This document shows, in pieces, positions 29,585 to 37,545 of a stretch of 43,019 nucleotides of DNA (position 1 is its first letter; each line of letters begins with the position of its first letter). The stretch is from the IMG/VR virus record IMGVR_UViG_3300030429_000047, positions 1-43,019 of that record; one strand, 5' to 3'. The notes beneath the pieces were generated by a model. It had not been told where the DNA came from. It saw only the letters and a list, made by a program, of their open reading frames with translations, and did not search any database. A program made the translations under genes and the position numbers. This DNA is from a virus.

Positions 29585-30307
29585 ATGGAAGCAACAGCAC
29601 TGCAGTACACTATCGGCACCGATGCCGCGATAGTTCTTGATTACGGTGAGGCGACTCAGGCCGTGGTCAAGGGTTTGAACAAATTGGCAGCGCCTGGTTT
29701 TACCCGCCAGGTCATTACTATCGACGAGTTTCGTAACGAGTTCGCACGGGCGTTTGCCGGTGGCGGATCATATAACGATTTGTCTTTTGGCGGCAACATG
29801 GTTGTCGGTGATCATGACGGCCAGAACCGGCTAAAGAAATTTGCCTATGACAAAACCAAACTGGTTGGCCGGGATATGCTCTGTTTTCTCGATATGGAAC
29901 ATTTTTTCACTACAGATCTTGCCAACGATCCTTCCTCCTCAATGCAGATCGTCGATATGACATCGGGCGAGGTTGGTAAAAATGACGCTTTTCCTATCAC
30001 TGGTAAGATTGTCCCGAACGGCAGGCTTGCCGTCTACACCGCCCATCACACCGAAGGTGCGGTGCCGACCATCGCTTTCGTCGACGGCGGCGTGGCAAAC
30101 GACACCATTACCGACTCTGCCAGTAAATTTATCACAAAAGGCTTTGTCGCCGGGATGACTCTACTGATCCTTGACTCGACCAGCAACGACGTAATCAATA
30201 CCACGATCACTGCAGTTGTTGCCGGCACGCTCACTTTGGCGACAAAGGGCGAGCTCACCGCAGAAGCCGGAGTCGCAGGTATGGAGCTGCACGGCGGCGG
30301 GCTGTAA
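29585..30307 (+). CDS. Major tail tube protein
   Basis: A 240-residue protein whose N-terminal 150 residues (VKGLNKLAAPGFTRQVITID, FARAFAGGGSYNDLSFGG) match phage major tail proteins of siphoviruses. Residues about 150-240 (AVPTIAFVDGGVANDTITDS, TTITAVVAGTLTLATKGEL) form an additional beta-rich domain likely displayed on the tube surface. GAGGAG precedes the ATG. A terminator-like hairpin follows at 30322. Confidence 0.75.
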   Translation: MEATALQYTIGTDAAIVLDYGEATQAVVKGLNKLAAPGFTRQVITIDEFRNEFARAFAGGGSYNDLSFGGNMVVGDHDGQNRLKKFAYDKTKLVGRDMLCFLDMEHFFTTDLANDPSSSMQIVDMTSGEVGKNDAFPITGKIVPNGRLAVYTAHHTEGAVPTIAFVDGGVANDTITDSASKFITKGFVAGMTLLILDSTSNDVINTTITAVVAGTLTLATKGELTAEAGVAGMELHGGGL

Positions 30308-30321
30308 TTAATCAGGACAGA

Positions 30322-30375
30322 CCGGCTGGAGGGTGTCCCCCCATCACCCATCCCGAAAATCCAGCCGGGCTGTTT
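30322..30375 (+). terminator. Hairpin with T-rich tail after the tail tube gene
   Basis: CCGGCTGGA (30322-30330) pairs with TCCAGCCGG (30360-30368); TGTTTTCTTA follows. The 29-nt loop is long, so it may attenuate rather than fully terminate and thereby lower expression of the downstream tail genes relative to the tube protein. Confidence 0.5.
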
Positions 30376-30410
30376 TCTTATCTATCAAGAGGGGGGCTTG
30401 ATCTTTAAAA

Positions 30411-30815
30411 ATGGGGAACACGAAAATGCCAAGACTTACCTCACGAGTGTCCATGTGGTTCGACTATCCCGATGACCCTGACGGTGGCCGTGTAGAGATC
30501 CAAAACCTTGATGAGAGCGATATTGCCGCGATTACCGCTAAATCGTTTACTAACCGCACCGCCTATAATGATGAGCTAAAGCGGCCCATCCAGGAGCAGA
30601 ACTACAACGCCCTGGTTGATCGGCAGGAAACTGTAGTCCGGGCCGTCGTCAACTGGGAAAACTTTTTTGACCAGGTCGGGAAGCAAATGAAATGCAGTGA
30701 GGCCGCAAAGCGTAAGTGGGCCTGCTCCAATGACTTCATGGCTTTTGTCAACGAGAAACGGGCGATTGTTGAGGAGGCTGCGCGTAAGCAGACAGAGGAA
30801 AAAAGAAAAAACTAA
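30411..30815 (+). CDS. Tail assembly chaperone, gpG-like
   Basis: A 134-residue protein (WFDYPDDPDGGRVEIQNLDE and SNDFMAFVNEKRAIVEEAAR) lying between the tube and tape-measure genes, the place of the gpG chaperone of lambda. It ends in a slippery A-AAA-AAC directly before its TAA, from which a -1 shift yields a longer GT-type protein. An ATG at 30426 is an alternative start. The chaperone binds the tape measure during tail assembly and is not in the virion. Confidence 0.7.
   Translation: MGNTKMPRLTSRVSMWFDYPDDPDGGRVEIQNLDESDIAAITAKSFTNRTAYNDELKRPIQEQNYNALVDRQETVVRAVVNWENFFDQVGKQMKCSEAAKRKWACSNDFMAFVNEKRAIVEEAARKQTEEKRKN
30806..30812 (+). promoter_or_regulatory. Programmed -1 frameshift site A-AAA-AAC
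   Basis: In the 0 frame the codons are AGA-AAA-AAC-TAA, giving the canonical heptamer A-AAA-AAC with the stop directly after. The -1 frame is open from here to 31243. A GC-rich stem (CCGCC near 30825, GGCGG near 30846) lies about 12 nt downstream and may stimulate shifting. This is the standard organisation of lambda G/GT tail genes. Confidence 0.75.
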
Positions 30816-31243
30816 TCGACTATTCCGCCTGGTTATCCGGAGTCGGGCGGGATAGTTGCCGGGGGTGCCTTGACACCTATGCGGCTCGCAACAAAAAGCG
30901 GCCCTGGGATAAGGCGCCGCCGGTGCAGAAACAGCCGCCATGTGGGACCTGCCGACCGGAGTTGCACCAAGGCAACATGATGGCGGTGGCGGTATACAGC
31001 CGCTGCAATGATCAGTGGCGCTACAGCAGCGAGACCGGAACGATGACCATCGACAACGGCAATATCGAGGTTGTCATGGATGCCATGCAAATCGACATCA
31101 TGGACCGGTTGGCAGTTTTTGACGATGTAAAAACGATTATCGGCGAGATTGCCGGACTGATCGCAGGCGAACAGCAAAAGCAGCGGGAAAAGGCGCGAGA
31201 GAAAAAGAATGGCTCAGCTCAAAATAGATCTCATCGTCGATGA
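30812..31243 (+). CDS. T-domain of frameshifted tail assembly chaperone (gpGT-like)
   Basis: The -1 frame continuation of gpG. It adds about 143 residues, starting LIDYSAWLSGVGRDSCRG with Cys pairs CRGC and CGTC that could bind zinc, and ending with a basic helical tail (EQQKQREKAREKKNG). There is no good independent start before 30923, so expression by frameshifting is expected. It overlaps the tape-measure gene by 35 bp, as T does in other siphoviruses. Confidence 0.7.
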   Translation, partial: LIDYSAWLSGVGRDSCRGCLDTYAARNKKRPWDKAPPVQKQPPCGTCRPELHQGNMMAVAVYSRCNDQWRYSSETGTMTIDNGNIEVVMDAMQIDIMDRLAVFDDVKTIIGEIAGLIAGEQQKQREKAREKKNGSAQNRSHRR

Positions 31244-34200
31244 TAAAGGATCGATAGTCGTTTCGAAATTTGGCGGCAATGTTGCCAAGGATCTCGGAAC
31301 GGCTGGGAGCTATGTCGATAATTTCGGCAAGCGGCTGGCTGTCGGCGGCGCGGCGATTGGTGCCTTTGTCACAGCCTTCGGCACGATCCTGGCTCTGGTT
31401 GGCGGCAAGGGCCTGCAGGTCTTTGCCGATATCGAGACCAGGCTGATCGGCGTCCAGAAGACCACAGATTTTACCGCAAAAGAGATGGCCACTTTCGGCG
31501 CGGCCATTACCGATATGGGCCGTCGCGTGCCTGTCGCCACCGCCGCCCTGCTCGATATCGCCGGGGTTGCCGGGCAGCTGGGGATTAAAGGTGTAGGCAA
31601 CGTCGCGAAGTTTACCGAGGTTGTCGGTAAACTGAGCCTTGCTACCGATATCGTCGGCGCTGAGGGCGCTGCATCGATAGCCCGGTTGTTGAATGTTACC
31701 GGCGAGGGTATCGATACCGTCGATAAATTTGGCGCGGTGATCGTTGCGCTCGGTAATAATTCAGCAGCTACCGAATCTGAGATTCTTGGTCTTGCCACTG
31801 AGGTAGGTCTTGCCACTTCCGTTTTTTCCGTGACTTCGTCCGACGCTCTGGCCCTTGGCGCGGCGATGAAATCAATCGGTATTCAGGCAGAACTCGGCGG
31901 CTCTGTTGTCGGTCGGGCGATGCGCACCATTGAAGCCTCGATTGCCGCCGGCGGCGATGAGATTAAAAACCTGTCGATAGTTACCGGCATTGCCGAGAAG
32001 GATCTCAAACAGGCCTTCGGCGACAACGCCACCCTGGTTTTCCAGAAATGGCTGCAGGGAATCGGCGGCATGATCGAGGGCGGCATGACCGCTGCCGAGG
32101 CCCTTGAAATGTTTGGTCTGAAGGGTGAAGAGGTTTTGAAAGTTCTTCCGACCATGGCGGTTAATACCGGCGTGCTCGACAATGCCCTGCGTCTTGCCAA
32201 CGATGAGATGGAGCGCGGCACAGCTCTTGAAATTGAGTCGGCAAAGGCGGGCGAGGCTTTCGCCGCGCAGATGGATATCGGTCGCAATATCCTGACCGAG
32301 ATGGGATTTGCAATTGGTGCAGAACTTGCCCCAGAGATGAAAGGGCTTATCGGTAATTTCAAGGAATGGTGGATTGAAAACGATAAGATCATTACCCAGG
32401 ATATCGCCGGGAATATCGGCGATCTGGCAACTGTCGTCTTTCAAAACAAGGATGCTATTATCAGCCTCTTTGGCGGGCTTGCTCAGGCTGCAGCCGCGAC
32501 CGTCGAGGGTGTCGGTAATGTGGTCAGGAGTATTCAAGGCCTGGCTATCGTCGCCGCCTCGAAGGACAAGTCTCTTGCCAGCTGGCTGATAGCCGATCCG
32601 GCAGACATGAAGGTCTGGCAGGATGAAATCCTGAGCGGTGTGGCCTTCATGAAAGACCGGTTGGTTGAGGTCAGGGAAAAAATATCCGAGACCCAGGACT
32701 CGTGGGGAAATTGGAAGGATAAAGAAAAGCTTCTTGAGCCGTTGCGGGCTGAAGAAGCCAGGCTCGTTGTCGAGATTGAGAACCGGGGTAAGGCGACAAC
32801 TGCCGCCGGTGAAGCCGCGACAACAGCCGGGGCCGCAGTCGTCGAGGCTGAAAAGAACGTCCAAACCAGCGTTCAAGCAACTGTCGAAAAGCACAAGGAA
32901 CTGGACCGAAGTCTTTTCACCACCGGCAACGTCGGAGTCGAGCAATACGACAAGATCGACGACGCCATTAATAAGTATTTCACCTCCCTCGATAAAGCCA
33001 CCCAGAAAGAAGCAGAAAGAACCAGGTCCCTCGAACAATCCAGGATAGCCACAGAGCGCCACATCCTTGCCCTTAACGGCATCCAGAACGCCGCAGGGAC
33101 TGTTGAGGATTCGTTTGTCACTCTCGTCAGGCTCAATAAGGAATACGAGGAGTCGACGCAAAAAACCACCGAAAAGGCGGGCATGGATTGGTCGATGTTC
33201 GCAACCGGTGCCAGTTACTCGGTCAGAAATGTTTTGGGTGACAGCCTGCGCGGAGAGTTCAATTCAATCGGCGAAGCATGGAAAGGTCTTACTGACCGAA
33301 TGCTCTCGACCTTTCTCGGAATTGCCGCAGAAATGGCTGCAGCTGGACTTGCCGATAAAATTTTCGGCACGTATTCAAGCAGTGGCCAAAAAGAGTCGGC
33401 TGGATGGATTGATGCCGGGCTAGACTTTGTTACAGGTTTGTTTGAGGGTAGCGGTTCGGGGTCAGGTGGATCCGGTGGCGCCGGATCAGGGTCTTCAGGG
33501 TCCGGCTGGATTGGTCCGGCAATTGATGTTGTTACCGGGATCTTTGGTTTTGCGGAAGGCGGAATCCATCCTGGGGGGCTGCGGGTTGTCGGCGAGAAAG
33601 GACCGGAGTTGGAATTTACCGGGCCGTCGACAATCTTGAGCAACTCTGATTCTAAATCGTTTCTTTCCGGTGCTGGTGGATTGTTTCCGCTCATTATGAT
33701 GCTCAGTCAAAGCACGGCGACAGCTGGTGAAAAACTCGCCATCTTCAATTCCGTGATCACCTCTCTCGGGCAGACATCGGAAGATATCGCAGACTCAAAA
33801 ATTCTTACCCTGACCAGGGCAATCAATATGGCCGGCGCTGCTTCTGAGTCGGCAGCAGACATCATGCACGGCCTAAACGAAGCACATGAAAAAGAAAGTG
33901 AGGTTGCCGGTGAAGCTGCGAAAAGCAAGAACGAATCGACCGAGGCTACGACCGCCGGTGCTGCTGCAACAAAAGCAGAGAGTGCTGCAAAAGTTGATTC
34001 GGCGCTTGCCACTCAGAGTTTGGCTGAAAAAGCTATAGCGTTTGGCATAGACGCGATTGCGACAGCGGCAAAAGTCGCCACTACCTCTGTCGCTACGGCA
34101 ACGCTGGGGGTTGTCGGCCTGGCTGCGGCCAAAGCTCTGTCGATCGGCATAGACGTCTTGGCGGAAAAAGCGAAAGGTCAATTTGCCGGTACCGGATTTT

Positions 34201-34811
34201 TCGGGGCGAACGAAGGTACTGACACCGATCCTGGAACCAGCGGCATGACCGACATCGGCGGCGGTGGTGGCATGGGGACCCACGATCCAGGAGGCGGAAG
34301 CGGTACAGGCGGTGCAGCCGGAGGTTCCGAGGCGACAGGCCCAAGTGGTCCTGGATATGGTGATGATAATGAAGGCGGAGTGCTGGCAGCAACTGGCGGC
34401 TGGCTTGGCGCTCACCCTGACGGCGGATTGATCCGGGAAGGCTCTGGATCTGCGGACGATGTTTTCCTTGGCATGATAAACGGTCGGGCCAACTGGGGAA
34501 TGGGTCGGGAGTTTGTCGTTAACCAGCGGCAAACCGCTAAATATTGGCCTGAGTTGCTGGCCATCAATAATGACACATTTGCCGACGGTGGCATGATCGG
34601 CGGATTGCGTGGAATTATACAATCACCGCCAAGGCTGCTGGTTGAAAATGGGTCTGGATCGATATCTTCGGAATCGTCCGGGATGGAAAAGCAAATTGCT
34701 GAAATGCGTAACGACATGAAAGCTGCTCTCCATGCAATCGCCGGTAATACGGAAAAGATTTTGTCAATTGTCCGTAGGTGGGAAGGACAGGGAATGCCTT
34801 TAAGGGGCTAA
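31209..34811 (+). CDS. Tail tape-measure protein
   Basis: A 1200-residue protein that sets tail length. Residues about 80-300 (TDMGRRVPVATAALLDIAGV, AKFTEVVGKLSLATDIVG, SEILGLATEVGLATSVFSV, AAMKSIGIQAELGGS) match the TP901-type tape-measure domain. A hydrophobic segment lies at about 45-60 (AIGAFVTAFGTILALVGGKG). Two glycine/serine-rich linkers (about 745-770 and 1010-1060) and the GGLRVVGEKGPELEF motif follow. By the rule of thumb of 0.15 nm per residue the tail would be about 180 nm. The long, alanine-rich middle (about 520-560 and 890-980) is helical. Confidence 0.93.
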   Translation: MAQLKIDLIVDDKGSIVVSKFGGNVAKDLGTAGSYVDNFGKRLAVGGAAIGAFVTAFGTILALVGGKGLQVFADIETRLIGVQKTTDFTAKEMATFGAAITDMGRRVPVATAALLDIAGVAGQLGIKGVGNVAKFTEVVGKLSLATDIVGAEGAASIARLLNVTGEGIDTVDKFGAVIVALGNNSAATESEILGLATEVGLATSVFSVTSSDALALGAAMKSIGIQAELGGSVVGRAMRTIEASIAAGGDEIKNLSIVTGIAEKDLKQAFGDNATLVFQKWLQGIGGMIEGGMTAAEALEMFGLKGEEVLKVLPTMAVNTGVLDNALRLANDEMERGTALEIESAKAGEAFAAQMDIGRNILTEMGFAIGAELAPEMKGLIGNFKEWWIENDKIITQDIAGNIGDLATVVFQNKDAIISLFGGLAQAAAATVEGVGNVVRSIQGLAIVAASKDKSLASWLIADPADMKVWQDEILSGVAFMKDRLVEVREKISETQDSWGNWKDKEKLLEPLRAEEARLVVEIENRGKATTAAGEAATTAGAAVVEAEKNVQTSVQATVEKHKELDRSLFTTGNVGVEQYDKIDDAINKYFTSLDKATQKEAERTRSLEQSRIATERHILALNGIQNAAGTVEDSFVTLVRLNKEYEESTQKTTEKAGMDWSMFATGASYSVRNVLGDSLRGEFNSIGEAWKGLTDRMLSTFLGIAAEMAAAGLADKIFGTYSSSGQKESAGWIDAGLDFVTGLFEGSGSGSGGSGGAGSGSSGSGWIGPAIDVVTGIFGFAEGGIHPGGLRVVGEKGPELEFTGPSTILSNSDSKSFLSGAGGLFPLIMMLSQSTATAGEKLAIFNSVITSLGQTSEDIADSKILTLTRAINMAGAASESAADIMHGLNEAHEKESEVAGEAAKSKNESTEATTAGAAATKAESAAKVDSALATQSLAEKAIAFGIDAIATAAKVATTSVATATLGVVGLAAAKALSIGIDVLAEKAKGQFAGTGFFGANEGTDTDPGTSGMTDIGGGGGMGTHDPGGGSGTGGAAGGSEATGPSGPGYGDDNEGGVLAATGGWLGAHPDGGLIREGSGSADDVFLGMINGRANWGMGREFVVNQRQTAKYWPELLAINNDTFADGGMIGGLRGIIQSPPRLLVENGSGSISSESSGMEKQIAEMRNDMKAALHAIAGNTEKILSIVRRWEGQGMPLRG

Positions 34812-34815
34812 CGAT

Positions 34816-35751
34816 ATGAACGAGTTTAAAATATTAAAGCCAGTCGCGGTAACCGACGCCACCCTGACCGCAACCAATATCCCCGAAACGGATGAGTCGG
34901 ATTATGCCGCAGGAACAACCTACGCCGCAGGCGACAGAGTCCAAATAGTAGATGCCGAAATTCATAAAATTTATGAATCCGCGGTCGCTGCCAACACCGG
35001 CAACAATCCGCCGGATAATATCTATGACGATTCGGTCGATCCGCCGACCGGATGGTGGATCGAAATTTCCGCTACCAATCCATGGAAGATGTTCGACGGC
35101 AAAAGCCGGGCGGCTTCCACCCTGGCCGGTGATATCGTTTTTGAAGTTACCCCGGGAGAAGTGATCGGCGCCATCGCCCTGCTCAATATCGAGTGCGCCA
35201 CTCTCAACGTCACTCTCACCGATCCGACCGATGGCGAAGTCTATAACCGGGACATCGATCTTTCCGACCTGACCGAGGTTGTCGACTGGTACACCTGGTT
35301 TTTCTCGCCGCTGCTCAGCAAACCGAACGCGGTGCTCACCGATCTGCCGAGGTATCCCGCCGCGACGATCACGGTTACCGCCACGGCAATAAACGGCTCG
35401 GCAAAAATCGGAGAGTTTATCTACGGCAATCTGAAAACCATCGGCACCCTGGTCAACGGCACCCAGTTCACCATTGAGGACTGGTCGAACAAATCCAGTG
35501 ACCCCGAGGGGAATCCGGAGATCGTCCAAGGCGACTACACCGACCTTATAGATTTCGAAATCGTTATAGACTCGTTCCGCGTCTATGACATTCGCCGGAC
35601 CCTGGCCCAATACCGTGCAACGCCGCTGGTCTACATCGGCAACGAAGAGTATACCGAGACCATCATCTATGGTTCGCTTGAACGTTTTTCAACTGTCACC
35701 AATGACGGCACATTTGCCGCCTGCAATATCGAAATAAAGGAGTTGAGTTAA
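34816..35751 (+). CDS. Tail tip / minor tail protein
   Basis: A 311-residue protein. Residues 30-60 (YAAGTTYAAGDRVQIVDAEI) resemble a carbohydrate-binding type 5/12 module. The remaining beta-rich part (VFEVTPGEVIGAIALLNIEC, FTIEDWSNKSSDPEGNPEI) resembles phage distal tail proteins and ends with YGSLERFSTVTNDGTF. AAGGGG precedes the ATG. Together with the next genes it probably forms the tail tip that contacts the host surface. Confidence 0.6.
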   Translation: MNEFKILKPVAVTDATLTATNIPETDESDYAAGTTYAAGDRVQIVDAEIHKIYESAVAANTGNNPPDNIYDDSVDPPTGWWIEISATNPWKMFDGKSRAASTLAGDIVFEVTPGEVIGAIALLNIECATLNVTLTDPTDGEVYNRDIDLSDLTEVVDWYTWFFSPLLSKPNAVLTDLPRYPAATITVTATAINGSAKIGEFIYGNLKTIGTLVNGTQFTIEDWSNKSSDPEGNPEIVQGDYTDLIDFEIVIDSFRVYDIRRTLAQYRATPLVYIGNEEYTETIIYGSLERFSTVTNDGTFAACNIEIKELS

Positions 35752-35752
35752 C

Positions 35753-36712
35753 ATGACAGATATCCCGAAGCACACTGGCCAGCTGCCCAGCCACCGGGGG
35801 CAGAGCCAGGCGCAGTTTGATGTGAACGCCGAAAATCTTTTAAATTGGCTGGTCAGTCTTCCGGCACCGATCACGGCTTTAGTGTCCGAGGTTATCGCCC
35901 TGGCGGATGCGAAAAACTATAATCCTGCCACCACTTATAACGAAACTGGATACCTCAGACCGTCTTTTGTCTACGGATCTGACGGACGGACATACGTCTG
36001 TGTCGGTGAGAATGTCGTTGGCGATAACCCGGTAGGGTCGATAACCGGCAATTGGAACGCTGTATTCCTGAGTATCAACGATCTTTATGACGTTGTCCAC
36101 AACGATATCATCGGCGGTAATATTACGGTGTCTGGTAATACTCTCACGATAGAACCGTGCGGATGTTGGGATTCTACCCGTAGCGTTTGGTTGGAGACCT
36201 CGGTAAATAAAGACGTAATACTCCCGTCTGATGTTAACCAGGATTATTTCGTTTTCGAAGTTCGGCTGGTAGCAGATGGTACAAGTGATTTTAAAGCGTA
36301 TATGACTATAAATGGGCCAGAAAGTGATGCGCTAGTTGACGCGTGGAGGCAAGTCAGTTTTGCGAAGAACAATGGCGCGGGTGTTATCATGCCGTTCAGG
36401 CAGAACGGTGATGATATTTATTACTCCGCTGCCACCAGTAGCGGGAATTTACCACAGCTTACCGCTACCGTCGCTGCAACGCTTACGGGGTACCCGCTGA
36501 GTACGGTGATTCCGACTTTGTTAAAAGGGTATGTTGAAATTCGCAGTTTGGCTGGCGGTGGCATAGCATTCTCGCAAAACGGGACTGATGTTGTGTGGGA
36601 AATAGCGTCCGAGGCGGTTCACCCACTGATACCGGCGAACGATACATTGTATTTCCGGTACTCTTCGTCTTCGTCCGCGCTTAAGATTCGTAGAATTACT
36701 TTAAGGAGATAG
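35753..36712 (+). CDS. Tail fibre-type protein
   Basis: A 319-residue protein. The N-terminus (KHTGQLPSHRGQSQAQFDVN) is a connector-like segment; residues 55-95 (YNPATTYNETGYLRPSFVYG, SDGRTYVCVGENVVGDNP) resemble a carbohydrate-binding fold found in fibre proteins. The C-terminal 180 residues are beta-rich (DYFVFEVRLVADGTSDFKAY). AAGGAG precedes the ATG. No enzymatic motif. Confidence 0.6.
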   Translation: MTDIPKHTGQLPSHRGQSQAQFDVNAENLLNWLVSLPAPITALVSEVIALADAKNYNPATTYNETGYLRPSFVYGSDGRTYVCVGENVVGDNPVGSITGNWNAVFLSINDLYDVVHNDIIGGNITVSGNTLTIEPCGCWDSTRSVWLETSVNKDVILPSDVNQDYFVFEVRLVADGTSDFKAYMTINGPESDALVDAWRQVSFAKNNGAGVIMPFRQNGDDIYYSAATSSGNLPQLTATVAATLTGYPLSTVIPTLLKGYVEIRSLAGGGIAFSQNGTDVVWEIASEAVHPLIPANDTLYFRYSSSSSALKIRRITLRR

Positions 36713-36716
36713 CCCA

Positions 36717-37235
36717 GTGTGGAAATGTGTATTTAAAAAAGGAAACAACAGGGGCTCAGGATTTGATCGTGAACCGTTGAATGATGAATTTACCCAATAT
36801 ATGCATCCTTCACAGTGCGCTTTTTTTAATATCGTGCCGCAGCGGTATATATGGAACGGTGACGGGATAGTGGAGTGGCCTGGATGGGCAGATGAACAGC
36901 AAGAGCAAGCCTATGCCGCTGCCGTCGCCGAACAGGAACATGAAATCAGGAAAAAATATGCGGCGATGCTGGTTTCTATTACTCAACCATATGGCGATGC
37001 GGAGCGAGAAACCTGGAAAACCCAGGAGGAAGAAGCTAACCACTGGACCGCCGACCACGATACACCTTGCGTCATGATTCGAGCGATGGCGACAACGCGG
37101 GGTATCACGGTTGATTTGATGGCCGCGAAAATTCTGAAAAACGCTGAACTTTTTCGAGCAGCATCCGGACAGATCCTCGGTATGCAACAAGCAGAGCTTG
37201 ACTTGCTTTATCCAGACAAAAAAGAAGAAGTTTGA
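36717..37235 (+). CDS. Fibre assembly-type protein (DUF4376-like), GTG start
   Basis: A 172-residue protein. The C-terminal half (QPYGDAERETWKTQEEEANH then TPCVMIRAMATTRGITVD, AAKILKNAELFRAASGQILG) matches the DUF4376-type domain of tail-fibre assembly proteins. The GTG at 36717 is supported by AAGGAG 8 nt upstream, which lies in the last codons of the fibre gene. Such proteins chaperone fibre folding or trimerisation. Confidence 0.65.
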   Translation: MWKCVFKKGNNRGSGFDREPLNDEFTQYMHPSQCAFFNIVPQRYIWNGDGIVEWPGWADEQQEQAYAAAVAEQEHEIRKKYAAMLVSITQPYGDAERETWKTQEEEANHWTADHDTPCVMIRAMATTRGITVDLMAAKILKNAELFRAASGQILGMQQAELDLLYPDKKEEV

Positions 37236-37275
37236 TTCTCTTGCGAAACAATAAAATAATAATCGGAGAAAAGAA

Positions 37276-37545
37276 ATGACCCCAATTGTCGCGACCACCG
37301 ATATTGCCACAAGTGACCCATTTATCCTGTCCGGACCAGCGCGTATCCGTGCGGATGATATCCCCGAAGGCGCAACAGTAACCATATACGAAGAAAGAGT
37401 GGATGGTGGCTACGAACCTGCTCGGGACGGCGGCGTCCAAATCCAACTCACCAGGACCCAGCCTTCACGGATCGTTGAAGGATACGGTAATTACAAAGCG
37501 CTGAAATCGGTATCCACTATCGGAGATGTCGGTTATGAGAATTAG
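37276..37545 (+). CDS. Small beta-rich protein before the tailspike
   Basis: An 89-residue protein (FILSGPARIRADDIPEGATV, TIYEERVDGGYEPARDGGVQ) of beta-sandwich-like composition. GGAG precedes the ATG. Its stop overlaps the start of the tailspike by 20 bp. It may be a tip or capping protein paired with the tailspike; no family recognised. Confidence 0.55.
   Translation: MTPIVATTDIATSDPFILSGPARIRADDIPEGATVTIYEERVDGGYEPARDGGVQIQLTRTQPSRIVEGYGNYKALKSVSTIGDVGYEN

Noticed and set aside
31872-33161. 429-residue minus-strand ORF
   Set aside because: Antisense of the tape-measure gene; composition mirrors the sense codons.
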